Positions 1-7,798 of a stretch of DNA of 34,086 bases are shown one piece after another (position 1 is the stretch's first letter; each line of letters begins with the position of its first letter). The notes below the pieces were generated by a model. The model searched no databases. It had not been told where the DNA came from and worked only from the letters and a program-made list of their open reading frames with translations. The position numbers and the translations under genes are program-made. Source of the stretch: a virus. The stretch spans positions 1-34,086 of the IMG/VR virus record IMGVR_UViG_3300007540_000045. One strand, given 5' to 3'.

Positions 1-996
1 CCATTCACCCAGATAGATATACGTACCTTTGAGCCAGAGGCTGGACAGAAGCTGTTCAGTGAGCTGTTCTGGAAACCTACCACTATACCTGACATCCCTA
101 TCACTGTGTTTAATGTGACAGACTGGGACGTAGAGGCACAGTTACATATCCCTGACCTTGATCCTAACTGGGTATGGAACCGCAAGGTAACTGAGGCATT
201 CGCCTTAGCTATGCATGAGGGTGACACTACCCTGTTACATGGGCTGCAAGGCACAGGTAAGACATGCTTGCCAATGAACTGGTGTGCTACCTTAAACATA
301 CCCTTCTGGCGTATGTCTTGTAACCGAGAGACTAGAGAGGCACACTTCCTTGGTTCACCTAGTGTGGACTACAACGAGGAAGGGCAGATGTACATTAAGC
401 AGGAACCCACTATCCTAACTGATAGCCTGCGTTATGGTGGCATCTTCTGTGAGGATGAGAGCTTCAGACATAACAGTGCATTGGTACTGCAGTCACTGCG
501 TGAGAAGTCTAACCGTACTGTCCTATTGCCTGATGCACCGGGACGTACAGCTGATGAGCGTAAGCTTAAGGCACCGACTGATAAGTGGTGGTACGTGTTA
601 ACTGACAACACCACTGGTAGTGGTGATGAGACTGGCATCTTTGATGCTGAAGTACAGGATGCTAGTACCCTTGATCGTATTGATAGCACCATTGAGGTGC
701 CCTACTTAGGCAAGGCAGATGAGCGCAAGATACTGCAGAATTCTAGCGACCTTAATGCTGACATCATCAACGGTATGTTAGACGTAGCCAAGCTAGTACG
801 TATTGCCTTCAGGAAACAGAACATGATGTCAACCATGTCAGTACGAGGGCTGTTATCATGGGCTAATAAGACAGAGCTGATGGGTAACATCGGACAAGGG
901 CTCCAGCTGTCCTTCTACAATAAGCTGGGCACTGAGGATAAGAAGATACTGGAGGATATATTCCACCAAGTATTTGCCCGTAAGATAACCGACTAG
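1..996 (+). CDS. CobS/MoxR-like AAA+ ATPase (5' end outside window)
   Basis: The reading frame is open from the first base, so the gene begins upstream; the first in-window start-like codon (GTG at 106) is unlikely to be real. Counting from base 1, a Walker A motif GLQGTGKT lies at residues 81-88, a Walker B core CEDE at 150-153, a sensor-1 asparagine in TDNTTG near 203, and an arginine in LDRID near 226. This layout matches the CobS/MoxR group of AAA+ ATPases, which act as ring-shaped remodelling motors, usually with a von Willebrand A partner. The next gene, 9 bases downstream, encodes just such a partner (CobT-like). CobS and CobT are cobaltochelatase subunits in bacteria, but no CobN-type subunit or other cobalamin gene is visible here. 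A chaperone or remodelling role for the pair is therefore more likely than B12 synthesis. Family call is firm; role is inferred. Confidence 0.88.
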   Translation, partial: PFTQIDIRTFEPEAGQKLFSELFWKPTTIPDIPITVFNVTDWDVEAQLHIPDLDPNWVWNRKVTEAFALAMHEGDTTLLHGLQGTGKTCLPMNWCATLNIPFWRMSCNRETREAHFLGSPSVDYNEEGQMYIKQEPTILTDSLRYGGIFCEDESFRHNSALVLQSLREKSNRTVLLPDAPGRTADERKLKAPTDKWWYVLTDNTTGSGDETGIFDAEVQDASTLDRIDSTIEVPYLGKADERKILQNSSDLNADIINGMLDVAKLVRIAFRKQNMMSTMSVRGLLSWANKTELMGNIGQGLQLSFYNKLGTEDKKILEDIFHQVFARKITD

Positions 997-1005
997 GAGT
1001 AGGCT

Positions 1006-2040
1006 ATGAGTAAACCTATGAGTGTGCTGGATGTTAACAACGTCCTTAATGTATGCAAGCGTAGGTGTGATGACATGGGCGTTAGGGTAGAGTTCGATCC
1101 GTATGCTGATACAGCTTACACTACTGAGACAACGATTACCTTGCCGCCAGTCACTCACCCAGTGACACAAGAGGCTATTGATAGACTGTATGGTCTAGTG
1201 ATACATGAATGTGGGCACCACTTAAGACCGGGAGCTTTGAAGATACTGAACAGGGTGCGTCCACCTGAGCACCTATGTGGGCTCTACAATATAGTAGAGG
1301 ATGATGGGATGGAACGTGACCGAGCTAACGCTTGGTTAGGTGATCGCAAGGCACTAGCTACGATGAACAACATCGTAATAGGTAGGATAACAGAGGCAGC
1401 TAAGGAACACGGAGTTAATAATAACATGGACATGGCACCTATTGCCTGTCTCGCTGTCTATCAGGAGTCCCGGCTAGAGTGGGATAAGGAGTCACTAGAT
1501 AACGTGGCTGCCTATATAGATGTCCTACCTGAGGAAGCTAAGCGATTGTACATGGAGCTTAGAGATGAGGGTTATGTTGATAAGTTCCGTGCCACTGTAG
1601 ATGAGTGGGATACATGGAACCTAGCTATTGACTTAGCTAAGAGACTGTACCCCGGTAAGGATGAGGAGTATGAGAAACTACGAGAAGCAGCAGGAGACAA
1701 GCCTGACCCTGATGCTGAGACCGAGCCAAAGCAACCCCCTCGGGCGACAGATGGTGACACTTTTGATGATGCTTATGGTAAGCAAGAATCCAATGATGGG
1801 GACAAGCCGGCTGACGGTGACAATGAGGGTGAAGCCCAACGTACTGAAGGTCGAGTCATTAGTTGGAAGGACGTAGTACTGTCCGAGCATGATGAGTGGT
1901 CATCATCAGGTGAGAAATCTAATGGTGGATTCGGTATTGATTGGGATGGATACCATGATAAAAGTAAGGTGGCCTTAATGCCTACCTCTACTATCAACGT
2001 GATTGACCTAGAGTTTAAGGGTGGTCAGGTTGGTACGTGA
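1006..2040 (+). CDS. CobT-like protein, N-terminal metallopeptidase-like half, ends at in-frame UGA
   Basis: A 344-residue open frame starting at ATG 1006, preceded by TAGGAG overlapping the stop of the CobS-like gene. Residues 67-71 read HECGH, a perfect HExxH zinc-metallopeptidase motif, followed by a conserved-looking NIVEDDGMER segment (95-104) that could supply a further zinc ligand. This resembles the N-terminal metallopeptidase-like domain found in some CobT/VWA proteins. Residues about 225-285 are acidic and low-complexity, as in the linker of CobT. The frame stops at TGA 2038-2040, but the same frame then runs open to 2829 and encodes the expected VWA domain. The normal product is therefore probably one protein of about 607 residues. 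Whether the UGA is read through, a real nonsense mutation or a sequencing error cannot be decided from sequence alone. Confidence 0.8.
   Translation: MSKPMSVLDVNNVLNVCKRRCDDMGVRVEFDPYADTAYTTETTITLPPVTHPVTQEAIDRLYGLVIHECGHHLRPGALKILNRVRPPEHLCGLYNIVEDDGMERDRANAWLGDRKALATMNNIVIGRITEAAKEHGVNNNMDMAPIACLAVYQESRLEWDKESLDNVAAYIDVLPEEAKRLYMELRDEGYVDKFRATVDEWDTWNLAIDLAKRLYPGKDEEYEKLREAAGDKPDPDAETEPKQPPRATDGDTFDDAYGKQESNDGDKPADGDNEGEAQRTEGRVISWKDVVLSEHDEWSSSGEKSNGGFGIDWDGYHDKSKVALMPTSTINVIDLEFKGGQVGT
2038..2040 (+). other. In-frame UGA stop inside the CobT-like gene
   Basis: Codon 345 of the frame starting at 1006 is TGA, followed by C (UGAC, regarded as an inefficient termination context in enterobacteria). 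There is no frameshift: 51 sense codons follow in the same frame up to ATG 2194, and these encode residues typical of the conserved region just before the CobT VWA domain. TGA is a normal stop elsewhere in the window (for example 3128-3130, 5339-5341, 9049-9051), so the phage is not globally recoded. Confidence 0.9.
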
Positions 2041-2193
2041 CGTGAAGCACCTGAGAATTTTATTGGTGATCACAGTGAGTCACGGGTATTCTCTAATCAG
2101 ATACGTAGATACATCCAAGCTAGTGCAAGGACTAAGACTAACACCGAGCAGTACAGTGGTCGGCTTAACCGCAGCGCTATAGTTAGGTTAGCT

Positions 2194-2829
2194 ATGCCAC
2201 CAGTGGATGGTGGTGAGTACAACAAGCGGCTGTTCTACAATCAGATTAAGCAGCAGATGAAGGACACTGCTATCTTTGTGCTAACTGATTGGAGTGGCTC
2301 TATGTGTGGCAACAAGATGAACTATGCTGCTGATGCAAGTCAGCGTCTAGTGCATACGTTTGAACGTCAGCTTAGGGTGCCAGTTGCACTGGCTTTGTTC
2401 TCTAATCGCAGGTCACAGTGTGACATAGGGTATGTGAAGCGCTTCAATACCAGAGGCATTACACAGCAAGCCATTGCTGATAGGTTCTCTAAGTTCTGTA
2501 GCTACAGCTCAGGCAACAACGATGCCGATGCTGTTAACTGGGCATACAATGAACTCCTTAAACGTAAGGAGTCACGTAAGATCCTGATGGTACTCAGTGA
2601 TGGGTCACCAACGGGTAGCTATAAGGGTAACCCCGGTACTGCACTCCGCTTCGTCACTGATAAGATCCAGAAGGATCACAAGATAGAGATGTGGGGAGTA
2701 GGTATACGTAGTGAGGCAGTGAAGGGATACTATAATAACTACGTAGTGATAGATGACCCGACACAAATCAACCAAGAATTGTTTACAATTATAAAGGATG
2801 GATACAATGAGTACAGACGACACGGTTAA
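2194..2829 (+). CDS. CobT-like von Willebrand factor A domain (C-terminal half)
   Basis: The listed start is the first ATG after the internal UGA, but the homologous frame extends back without a stop to 2041, so this may not be a genuine separate start. Only a weak TAGG lies upstream of it. Counting from ATG 1006, the MIDAS metal-binding motif DWSGS is at residues 428-432 and a second acidic element, LSDGSP, has its aspartate at 532; both are typical of VWA domains. The block between the UGA and the MIDAS (RRYIQ, YSGRLNR, VRLA) looks like the conserved CobT region that leads into the VWA fold. VWA proteins of this type bind Mg2+ and pair with a MoxR/CobS ATPase, encoded here just upstream. 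If termination at the UGA is complete, re-initiation would be needed to make this half. Confidence 0.8.
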   Translation: MPPVDGGEYNKRLFYNQIKQQMKDTAIFVLTDWSGSMCGNKMNYAADASQRLVHTFERQLRVPVALALFSNRRSQCDIGYVKRFNTRGITQQAIADRFSKFCSYSSGNNDADAVNWAYNELLKRKESRKILMVLSDGSPTGSYKGNPGTALRFVTDKIQKDHKIEMWGVGIRSEAVKGYYNNYVVIDDPTQINQELFTIIKDGYNEYRRHG

Positions 2830-3130
2830 GATGGTAGAGATGAAGTATGCAAGGTCATTGAGTAGTACTTGGTACGCTGCACTGTTGGCCTTACCAACAG
2901 CAGCTACGATATTCTCGGTACAGATAGAGAACGTGCTTGCAGCAAGTGCGTTCACATTAGTAGGAGGGCTGGTGTTCTTCAGCCTCAAGGCATACAACGC
3001 TTTATGTAGTACGTTCAATGAGTTACAGATAATGACCTTGTTGTACAAGGCATCCAATGGAACTTTATCGGAGTTAGATGGTCTAACTACCACAGACCTA
3101 GGGGATGATAATGAAAAAGATGCCGACTGA
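2807..3130 (+). CDS. Small two-helix membrane protein
   Basis: A 107-residue protein of unrecognised family. I chose ATG 2807 over the in-frame ATG at 2798 because AAGGA at 2794-2798 lies 8 bases before it. Two hydrophobic segments, at about residues 22-40 and 44-62, suggest a helical hairpin in the inner membrane. The C-terminal tail (from about residue 86) is rich in Asp, Glu and Thr. It overlaps the end of the CobT-like gene by 23 bases, so it is probably made from the same message. The overlap raises the possibility, which is only inference, that it tethers the AAA+/VWA pair to the membrane. It could equally be an unrelated early membrane protein such as a superinfection-exclusion factor. 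Confidence 0.7.
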   Translation: MSTDDTVKMVEMKYARSLSSTWYAALLALPTAATIFSVQIENVLAASAFTLVGGLVFFSLKAYNALCSTFNELQIMTLLYKASNGTLSELDGLTTTDLGDDNEKDAD

Positions 3131-3257
3131 AGAAGAAGTAAGACGCTACTTTAACAGCATCTATCGTCACCCTGACGATATGGAAATGTTATACCCAGAG
3201 TATGAGGAGGACGACGATGCTGCAGATCAACATGAAACTGCATCAACAAGTGATTGA
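3111..3257 (+). CDS. Small acidic protein, 48 aa
   Basis: A short open frame from ATG 3111 to TGA 3255-3257, preceded by GGGGA at a plausible spacing. It overlaps the end of the membrane protein gene by 20 bases and the start of the primase gene by 41. The N-terminal half is mixed and amphipathic (MPTEEEVRRYF), the middle contains MEMLYPEYEE, and the C-terminal half is strongly acidic. No family is recognised. The tidy overlaps on both sides, and the fact that it fills the space between 3130 and the primase start, support its being a gene. It could instead be only a leader whose translation opens the primase start. Confidence 0.55.
   Translation: MKKMPTEEEVRRYFNSIYRHPDDMEMLYPEYEEDDDAADQHETASTSD
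3205..3210 (+). promoter_or_regulatory. Shine-Dalgarno sequence setting the primase start
   Basis: AGGAGG, the full consensus, lies 6 bases before ATG 3217. It would be inside the coding sequence if the upstream in-frame ATG at 3202 were used, so 3217 is the better start. Confidence 0.7.
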
Positions 3258-4092
3258 TGACCTGTGTCCGGGTGAAACCGTACGTGTCAATCACACTGAC
3301 TGTCCTTCAGGTGAGGACACTAGACGTAGGCTGTACCTGACTCGCCAGCATGGTGAGGCAAGCAAGGTACTAGGGTACTGTCACAACTGTAGTAACAGTG
3401 GTGTAATGAGCAAGGGATACGAAGCGTTCCGTGATCAACTGCACACTAAGAAGTCTGCTTCAACACAGGTTAGCAGCAAGGTAGTGCCTCCGTCATATCT
3501 GATCACCAAGCTTAGTGACTTCACTATCCATGGTAGATCATGGGCTATCACTAACAAGGTGACCCAAGCTATGCTAGATGATTACCGTATAGCCATGACT
3601 GGTGAGGGTAAGGTATACATACCTAGGTATGATGAGCAGGGATTCTTCACTGGCTACCAGTTACGTAACGTAACTCCTAATACTAGGGAACCTAAGTATA
3701 CTACGATCCTATCTGATAGGGACAGGGGATACAGCTTCGTCCATACTAATGTTAATCATCCTGCTAGTAACTTCGTCATAACCGAGGACACACTGTCAGC
3801 TATCCATGTAGTGGAAGCCTTCAAGAAGCAGGGAAGAACTAACGTGGCAGCCTTAGCTAACCACGGAGTACGTACTAATATCCAGCTACTAGAGCTGTGC
3901 ATTGGATACAGTACTGTTGTATGGTTAGATAATGATAGCCCTAGTGTTATCAATGCAGCAGATAAAATGGCAAGGACACTACAACTAATGAGTGATGGTG
4001 CGGTTGATGTAGTAGATAAACAATACTCAGATCCTAAACACTACCAACCTAGAAAGATCCTTGACATATTAGAGGAGACATGTAATGGATAG
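3217..4092 (+). CDS. DNA primase with zinc-binding and TOPRIM domains
   Basis: A 291-residue protein. A His-Cys...Cys-Cys set (H26, C29, C55, C58) forms a CHC2-like zinc module for template recognition. The TOPRIM catalytic elements follow: E190 in VITEDTLSA and the DND triad at 238-240 in VVWLDND. This combination identifies a bacteriophage primase that makes RNA primers at the fork. It is shorter than DnaG and separate from the helicase, unlike the fused T7 gp4. The stop overlaps the start of the helicase-like gene by 8 bases, consistent with translational coupling. ATG 3217 was chosen over 3202 because of the consensus AGGAGG six bases upstream; ATG 3232 is a weaker alternative. Confidence 0.88.
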   Translation: MLQINMKLHQQVIDDLCPGETVRVNHTDCPSGEDTRRRLYLTRQHGEASKVLGYCHNCSNSGVMSKGYEAFRDQLHTKKSASTQVSSKVVPPSYLITKLSDFTIHGRSWAITNKVTQAMLDDYRIAMTGEGKVYIPRYDEQGFFTGYQLRNVTPNTREPKYTTILSDRDRGYSFVHTNVNHPASNFVITEDTLSAIHVVEAFKKQGRTNVAALANHGVRTNIQLLELCIGYSTVVWLDNDSPSVINAADKMARTLQLMSDGAVDVVDKQYSDPKHYQPRKILDILEETCNG

Positions 4093-5341
4093 TATAGACC
4101 TTGACATCCTTAAGTGGATGTCTAAGAGGGACAGATACTTTGAACTACAAGGTGTAGTTGATAAGACACTGTGTGTTAAGGAAAGCTGGATGATGTTGAA
4201 TGACTTTGGCAAATACTTCAAGGCTCACCCAACAGTGCAGGAGATTAGTGATGACTTTAAGATGTGGCAAAGGGTGCAAGAGCATCCCCAATGGAAGCCC
4301 GAAGAAGCAGGGTTGTACGGAAAGATGGTTGACCGCATTATTAACCGAACCTCACCAGATAGGAGTGGATTCATGGAGTCTCTCACCTATCTCAAGGGTA
4401 AAAATCTATACCAAAATCTCTCAGAAAAAATGGACGCTGGCACAATCACCGTTGAGCAAGCAGAGGTGGAGGTGCGCAACTTTAGCAAAGCGACAACCAC
4501 CGGCAGTGGAAGTACGCAGATCGTTCTCACATTGGATGAGCTTGCACAGCAAGCAAGAACTGGTGGATACTATTGGCGTATCGAAGATCTCAATAGATCA
4601 GTGGGACCACTACGTGCTGGTGACTTCTGCATCGTAGCTAAACGACCAGAGGTAGGAGGCACTAGCTTCCTAGTATCTGAGATGTCACACATGTTGGAGC
4701 AAACAGATGGCAATGCGATTATCTTTAACAACGAGGAAGAGCCAAGTAAAGTTTATAGTCGCATGGTATCCAGCGCTTTGGACATGGATTACAGACAGCT
4801 ACTTACTGATCCCGTCAAGCATCAAGCTGACTACGAAGCTTGGTTAGGCACATCATCTTGGGACTTGTGCCACGACACCAACATGACTATAGCTAGTATC
4901 CATAAGGAACTAGAGAATAAGAAGTACGACCTCATTGCTATCAACGTACTGCTCAAGGTGGGTGGTACTGGTAAGTCAGAGGATCACGACAAGTTCCAAG
5001 AACTAGGTGAGGAGTGCAGACGTATAGCACAGCAGTATGGCCCTGTCATTGCGATAGTACAGGCTGACCCTTCAGCTGAAGGGATGCAGTTCATACCACA
5101 GGACAGGATCTATAAATCTAAGACAGCACTGCAAGGTGAGGCTGACGCACTCATTATGATTGGCACTGATGATCCTATCGTGGATCACAGACGCTATCTA
5201 CATGTGGCTAAGAACAAGCTACCACCTGCACCATGTACAGTGTCGAAGGAGAAGCACATCAAGTGCGAAGTCAAGTTCAACATAGATACAGGCAGGTTTA
5301 CATCAGTGAACCATGCTACTAACTCAAGGAGTGCACCGTGA
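4085..5341 (+). CDS. DnaB/gp4-like replicative helicase with degenerate ATPase site
   Basis: A 418-residue RecA-fold protein placed, as usual in such phages, between primase and polymerase. The family is recognised from the order of elements: a P-loop-like segment KRPEVGGTSF (186-195), FNNEEEPSKV (the strand carrying the catalytic glutamate), a Walker B-like stretch YDLIAINVLLKV (281-292), IVQADPSAEG, then SKTALQGEAD and VAKNKLP near the C-terminus. Two key residues are missing. The Walker A lysine is glycine (G192, codon GGC) and the Walker B aspartate is asparagine (N287, AAC). The SKTGKQGEAD-type motif is also changed to SKTALQGEAD. The N-terminal ~150 residues are a helical region of unrecognised type. 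It may be a non-hydrolysing helicase relative, or use unusual residues for ATP. Its TGA overlaps the GTG start of the polymerase. Confidence 0.75.
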   Translation: MDSIDLDILKWMSKRDRYFELQGVVDKTLCVKESWMMLNDFGKYFKAHPTVQEISDDFKMWQRVQEHPQWKPEEAGLYGKMVDRIINRTSPDRSGFMESLTYLKGKNLYQNLSEKMDAGTITVEQAEVEVRNFSKATTTGSGSTQIVLTLDELAQQARTGGYYWRIEDLNRSVGPLRAGDFCIVAKRPEVGGTSFLVSEMSHMLEQTDGNAIIFNNEEEPSKVYSRMVSSALDMDYRQLLTDPVKHQADYEAWLGTSSWDLCHDTNMTIASIHKELENKKYDLIAINVLLKVGGTGKSEDHDKFQELGEECRRIAQQYGPVIAIVQADPSAEGMQFIPQDRIYKSKTALQGEADALIMIGTDDPIVDHRRYLHVAKNKLPPAPCTVSKEKHIKCEVKFNIDTGRFTSVNHATNSRSAP

Positions 5342-7248
5342 AGTATATATACTTTGACCTAGAGTGCACCGTTAATGGAGGTGTCAATAAGGACAGCCCA
5401 GAGGCACACTGGGACAACAACCGATGCCTAGTAGCAGGGTGGGCAGTAAACAATGGGCCTATTGTTACTGGTAGTTTGAATGATCTAGCCTTGGGCATCA
5501 AGGCAGTGGCAATGAACCACCCAGTTACACTGGTGGCACACAATGCTAAGTTCGATCTTAAGTACCTGCTCAGGTATCATCGACGTAGCATACCGTGGCA
5601 TGATCTGCACGTATGGGACACCATGACCTATGAGTACAGGGTGTCTGGGCACTGGCAGAAGTTCACCTCTATTGGTGATGCTTGTGCTCTGCGTAATGTT
5701 AAGCGACGAAAGACGCTAGACCTAGGTGCTATCCTCAAGACAGGTGTTAAGATGGAGGACATAGATGAGGATACACTAAAGGATTACCTAGTGAATGACG
5801 TTGTTATGCTGCGTGAGTTACACGAGGCACAGCTTACTTCGGGGTACTATGCTGATATGAACTACATACTGCCACTAGCAGAGATGGAGTTGAATGGACT
5901 CAGGGTAGATGTACCCAAGGCACAACAACTATGCAGCACACTACAAACTACGTGTGATGCTAGGCTGTTAAGTATGGAAAATTATATTAGGTACAACTGT
6001 TGTTGGCAAGATGGTAGTGCAATATCTGATGACGACTTCGACCCTAACGTAACCCCTAAGGGTAAGTACATCAAGGCAATGGGAGCTCGCATGACTAGCT
6101 TCCTGCTCACTGGTACACCTAACAAAGTTAAGGTGACAGGTAAGTGGGAGCTTGGGTTCAAGGTTGGTAAAGCACCAGCACTTTCGTCCCTTGAGGTGCA
6201 GCAGCACTTCGCTAAGGCTAAGACCACTAACCTGGGATACCCAATGGCAGAGGATGCACTAAGTAAGATCAACATCCCACTATGTGAGTCAGTGCTTGAG
6301 CACCGTAAAGCACAGAAGGTACTGAGTACCTATGTATCACCAATGCTAGAGCAAGCAGCATTGCAAGGGTGCATCTATCCTAAGCTTAACACGACAGTGA
6401 CTAACACTGGTAGGTTGTCAAGTTCTAATCCTAATGGACAGAACATGCCTACCGTAGTGAGGGAGCTCATCATACCACATAATCTAGGTGAAGATGAGAT
6501 GGCAGAGGTTGACTTCGACCAGCTAGAGATAGTGGGTGCTGCCTGTGTCAGTGGTGATCAAGTACTACAGGATCACTTGAAGACAGGAGCAGACACACAC
6601 TATGAGACTGGCAAGTCAGTAATGGGATGGAAGTCCCCAAGTGATATGACTAAGGAGGACAGGACTAAGGTAAAGAATGTCAACTTCGGTATACTGTATG
6701 GTGGCAAAGCTAACGGCTTATCACATCAGACTGGGGTAGACATAGCGATAGTTAAGAAGCTCATCTCATCCTTCTATACTAACTACCCAGTAGTTAAGAA
6801 GTGGCAAGATGAAGTACTAAATGAGATCCATATCAACATGGAACCCTTCGGCATCAAGGATGGTGAGCAAGTGTATGCCTCACTGTATGAGTGCCCCTTC
6901 AGTGGCAGACGGTACTTGTTCCAAGAGGGCAAGTCACCTCAGTGGATGAGGGCTCAGACAGGACGAGGCTATAGCTTCAGCCCACAGCAAGCAGCTAACT
7001 ACCCTATCCAAGGGTTCTGCGGTGGTGACATAGTGATGAGTACTCTATACGAGATGTGGTGTAGAGTACAGCAACAAGGTGACCCTATCAAATTCGTATT
7101 GACTGTACACGATAGCATCCTGCTAGAAGTACAGAAAGGCTGGTCGATTAAGACCCTACTTAATCAAGCCTGTACCAGAGTAGAAAGTAAATATAATCTG
7201 CCCGTACCCCTCGGTATGTCCGAGGAACGTGGCCCAACATGGAAATAA
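5338..7248 (+). CDS. polA: DNA polymerase I (family A) with 3'-5' exonuclease
   Basis: A 636-residue replicative polymerase. It begins at GTG 5338, overlapping the helicase stop as GTGA. The proofreading domain shows D7/E9 (FDLE), D73 (HNAKFD) and Y150/D154 (YLVND). The polymerase domain shows TGRLSSSNPN, motif A DFDQLE (D392, E397), motif B RTKVKNVNFGILYG (R442, K446, F450, Y454) and motif C VHDS (H591, D592). F450 aligns with E. coli Phe762, the ancestral state that discriminates against dideoxynucleotides. Two deviations are visible in motif A (aspartate at the usual serine, D394; valine at the usual arginine, V399) and one in motif C (serine in place of the second acidic residue). There is no 5'-3' exonuclease domain, as is usual for phage enzymes. 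The catalytic aspartates are intact, so it should be active. Confidence 0.97.
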   Translation: MKYIYFDLECTVNGGVNKDSPEAHWDNNRCLVAGWAVNNGPIVTGSLNDLALGIKAVAMNHPVTLVAHNAKFDLKYLLRYHRRSIPWHDLHVWDTMTYEYRVSGHWQKFTSIGDACALRNVKRRKTLDLGAILKTGVKMEDIDEDTLKDYLVNDVVMLRELHEAQLTSGYYADMNYILPLAEMELNGLRVDVPKAQQLCSTLQTTCDARLLSMENYIRYNCCWQDGSAISDDDFDPNVTPKGKYIKAMGARMTSFLLTGTPNKVKVTGKWELGFKVGKAPALSSLEVQQHFAKAKTTNLGYPMAEDALSKINIPLCESVLEHRKAQKVLSTYVSPMLEQAALQGCIYPKLNTTVTNTGRLSSSNPNGQNMPTVVRELIIPHNLGEDEMAEVDFDQLEIVGAACVSGDQVLQDHLKTGADTHYETGKSVMGWKSPSDMTKEDRTKVKNVNFGILYGGKANGLSHQTGVDIAIVKKLISSFYTNYPVVKKWQDEVLNEIHINMEPFGIKDGEQVYASLYECPFSGRRYLFQEGKSPQWMRAQTGRGYSFSPQQAANYPIQGFCGGDIVMSTLYEMWCRVQQQGDPIKFVLTVHDSILLEVQKGWSIKTLLNQACTRVESKYNLPVPLGMSEERGPTWK

Positions 7249-7252
7249 TATA

Positions 7253-7798
7253 ATGGCGTATCAAGTTAAAGGCGTAGTAGATCGTTCCTTCACGAAGGAC
7301 AAGACCAGCAAGGCTGGACGTAACGTAACTATCAACTACATCGAGGTTGATGGTGTAACAATTAGTACTGGGTTCAATCGTGAGCACCAACAAGGTGAGA
7401 TGATTAACATCGGTGTTGATAAGAAGTTCAATGAGATCCAGAAGGTAACAGCCAACGGTGACGGGATGCCACCTGTGTCACAGTTGACATCAGCACCAGC
7501 CCCTGTAGCTAAGGGTAACTTCGGTGGTGGCGGTGGTGGTTGGAAAGGTGGGGCTAAGAGTAAGTTCCCCATTGATCCAACTGATGGACAGATGAGTATC
7601 ATCCGTCAATCTTCAATGAACCGAGCAGTAGAGATTATTGATCAGATGACTACAGCTGGGCTATTCAAGCCTGACAATGAGCAGGAGTACCTGCGTAAGT
7701 TGTTAGAGATCGCCCTGATCGTAGCTGACTTCGGGTCAGGTCAGGACATCATGCAGATGCAGGCTATTGCATCAGCACGGAGTATTGTTAATGAGTAA
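7253..7798 (+). CDS. Putative single-stranded DNA-binding protein
   Basis: A 181-residue protein starting at ATG 7253, 5 bases after the polymerase stop; in-frame starts further upstream would overlap the polymerase gene. The N-terminal part (1-65) alternates polar and hydrophobic residues as in an OB fold. A glycine-rich linker (91-100) follows, then a segment FPIDPTDGQMSIIRQSSMNR (105-124) of the kind seen in phage proteins thought to bind ssDNA, and a helical C-terminal region. It lacks the acidic C-terminal tip of bacterial SSB. The position straight after the polymerase fits a replication-fork coating role. Function is inferred from architecture and context rather than from a diagnostic catalytic motif. 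Confidence 0.6.
   Translation: MAYQVKGVVDRSFTKDKTSKAGRNVTINYIEVDGVTISTGFNREHQQGEMINIGVDKKFNEIQKVTANGDGMPPVSQLTSAPAPVAKGNFGGGGGGWKGGAKSKFPIDPTDGQMSIIRQSSMNRAVEIIDQMTTAGLFKPDNEQEYLRKLLEIALIVADFGSGQDIMQMQAIASARSIVNE

Noticed and set aside
2036-2084. CGTGAC across the UGA of the CobT-like gene can pair with GTCACG at 2079-2084, suggesting a recoding hairpin or SECIS-like element
   Set aside because: The stem is only six pairs with a 37-base loop, and nothing resembles a bacterial SECIS apical structure. Selenocysteine insertion is not supported.
1-2829. Reading the CobS/CobT-like genes as a cobaltochelatase for B12 synthesis
   Set aside because: No CobN subunit or other cobalamin gene is visible, and AAA+/VWA pairs of this type occur in many systems unrelated to cobalamin.
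4949-4981. A P-loop-like VGGTGKS in the helicase-like protein, just after the Walker B position
   Set aside because: It lacks the leading glycine of GxxxxGK(S/T) and lies downstream of the Walker B strand, where a nucleotide-binding loop would not fit the RecA fold. It looks coincidental.
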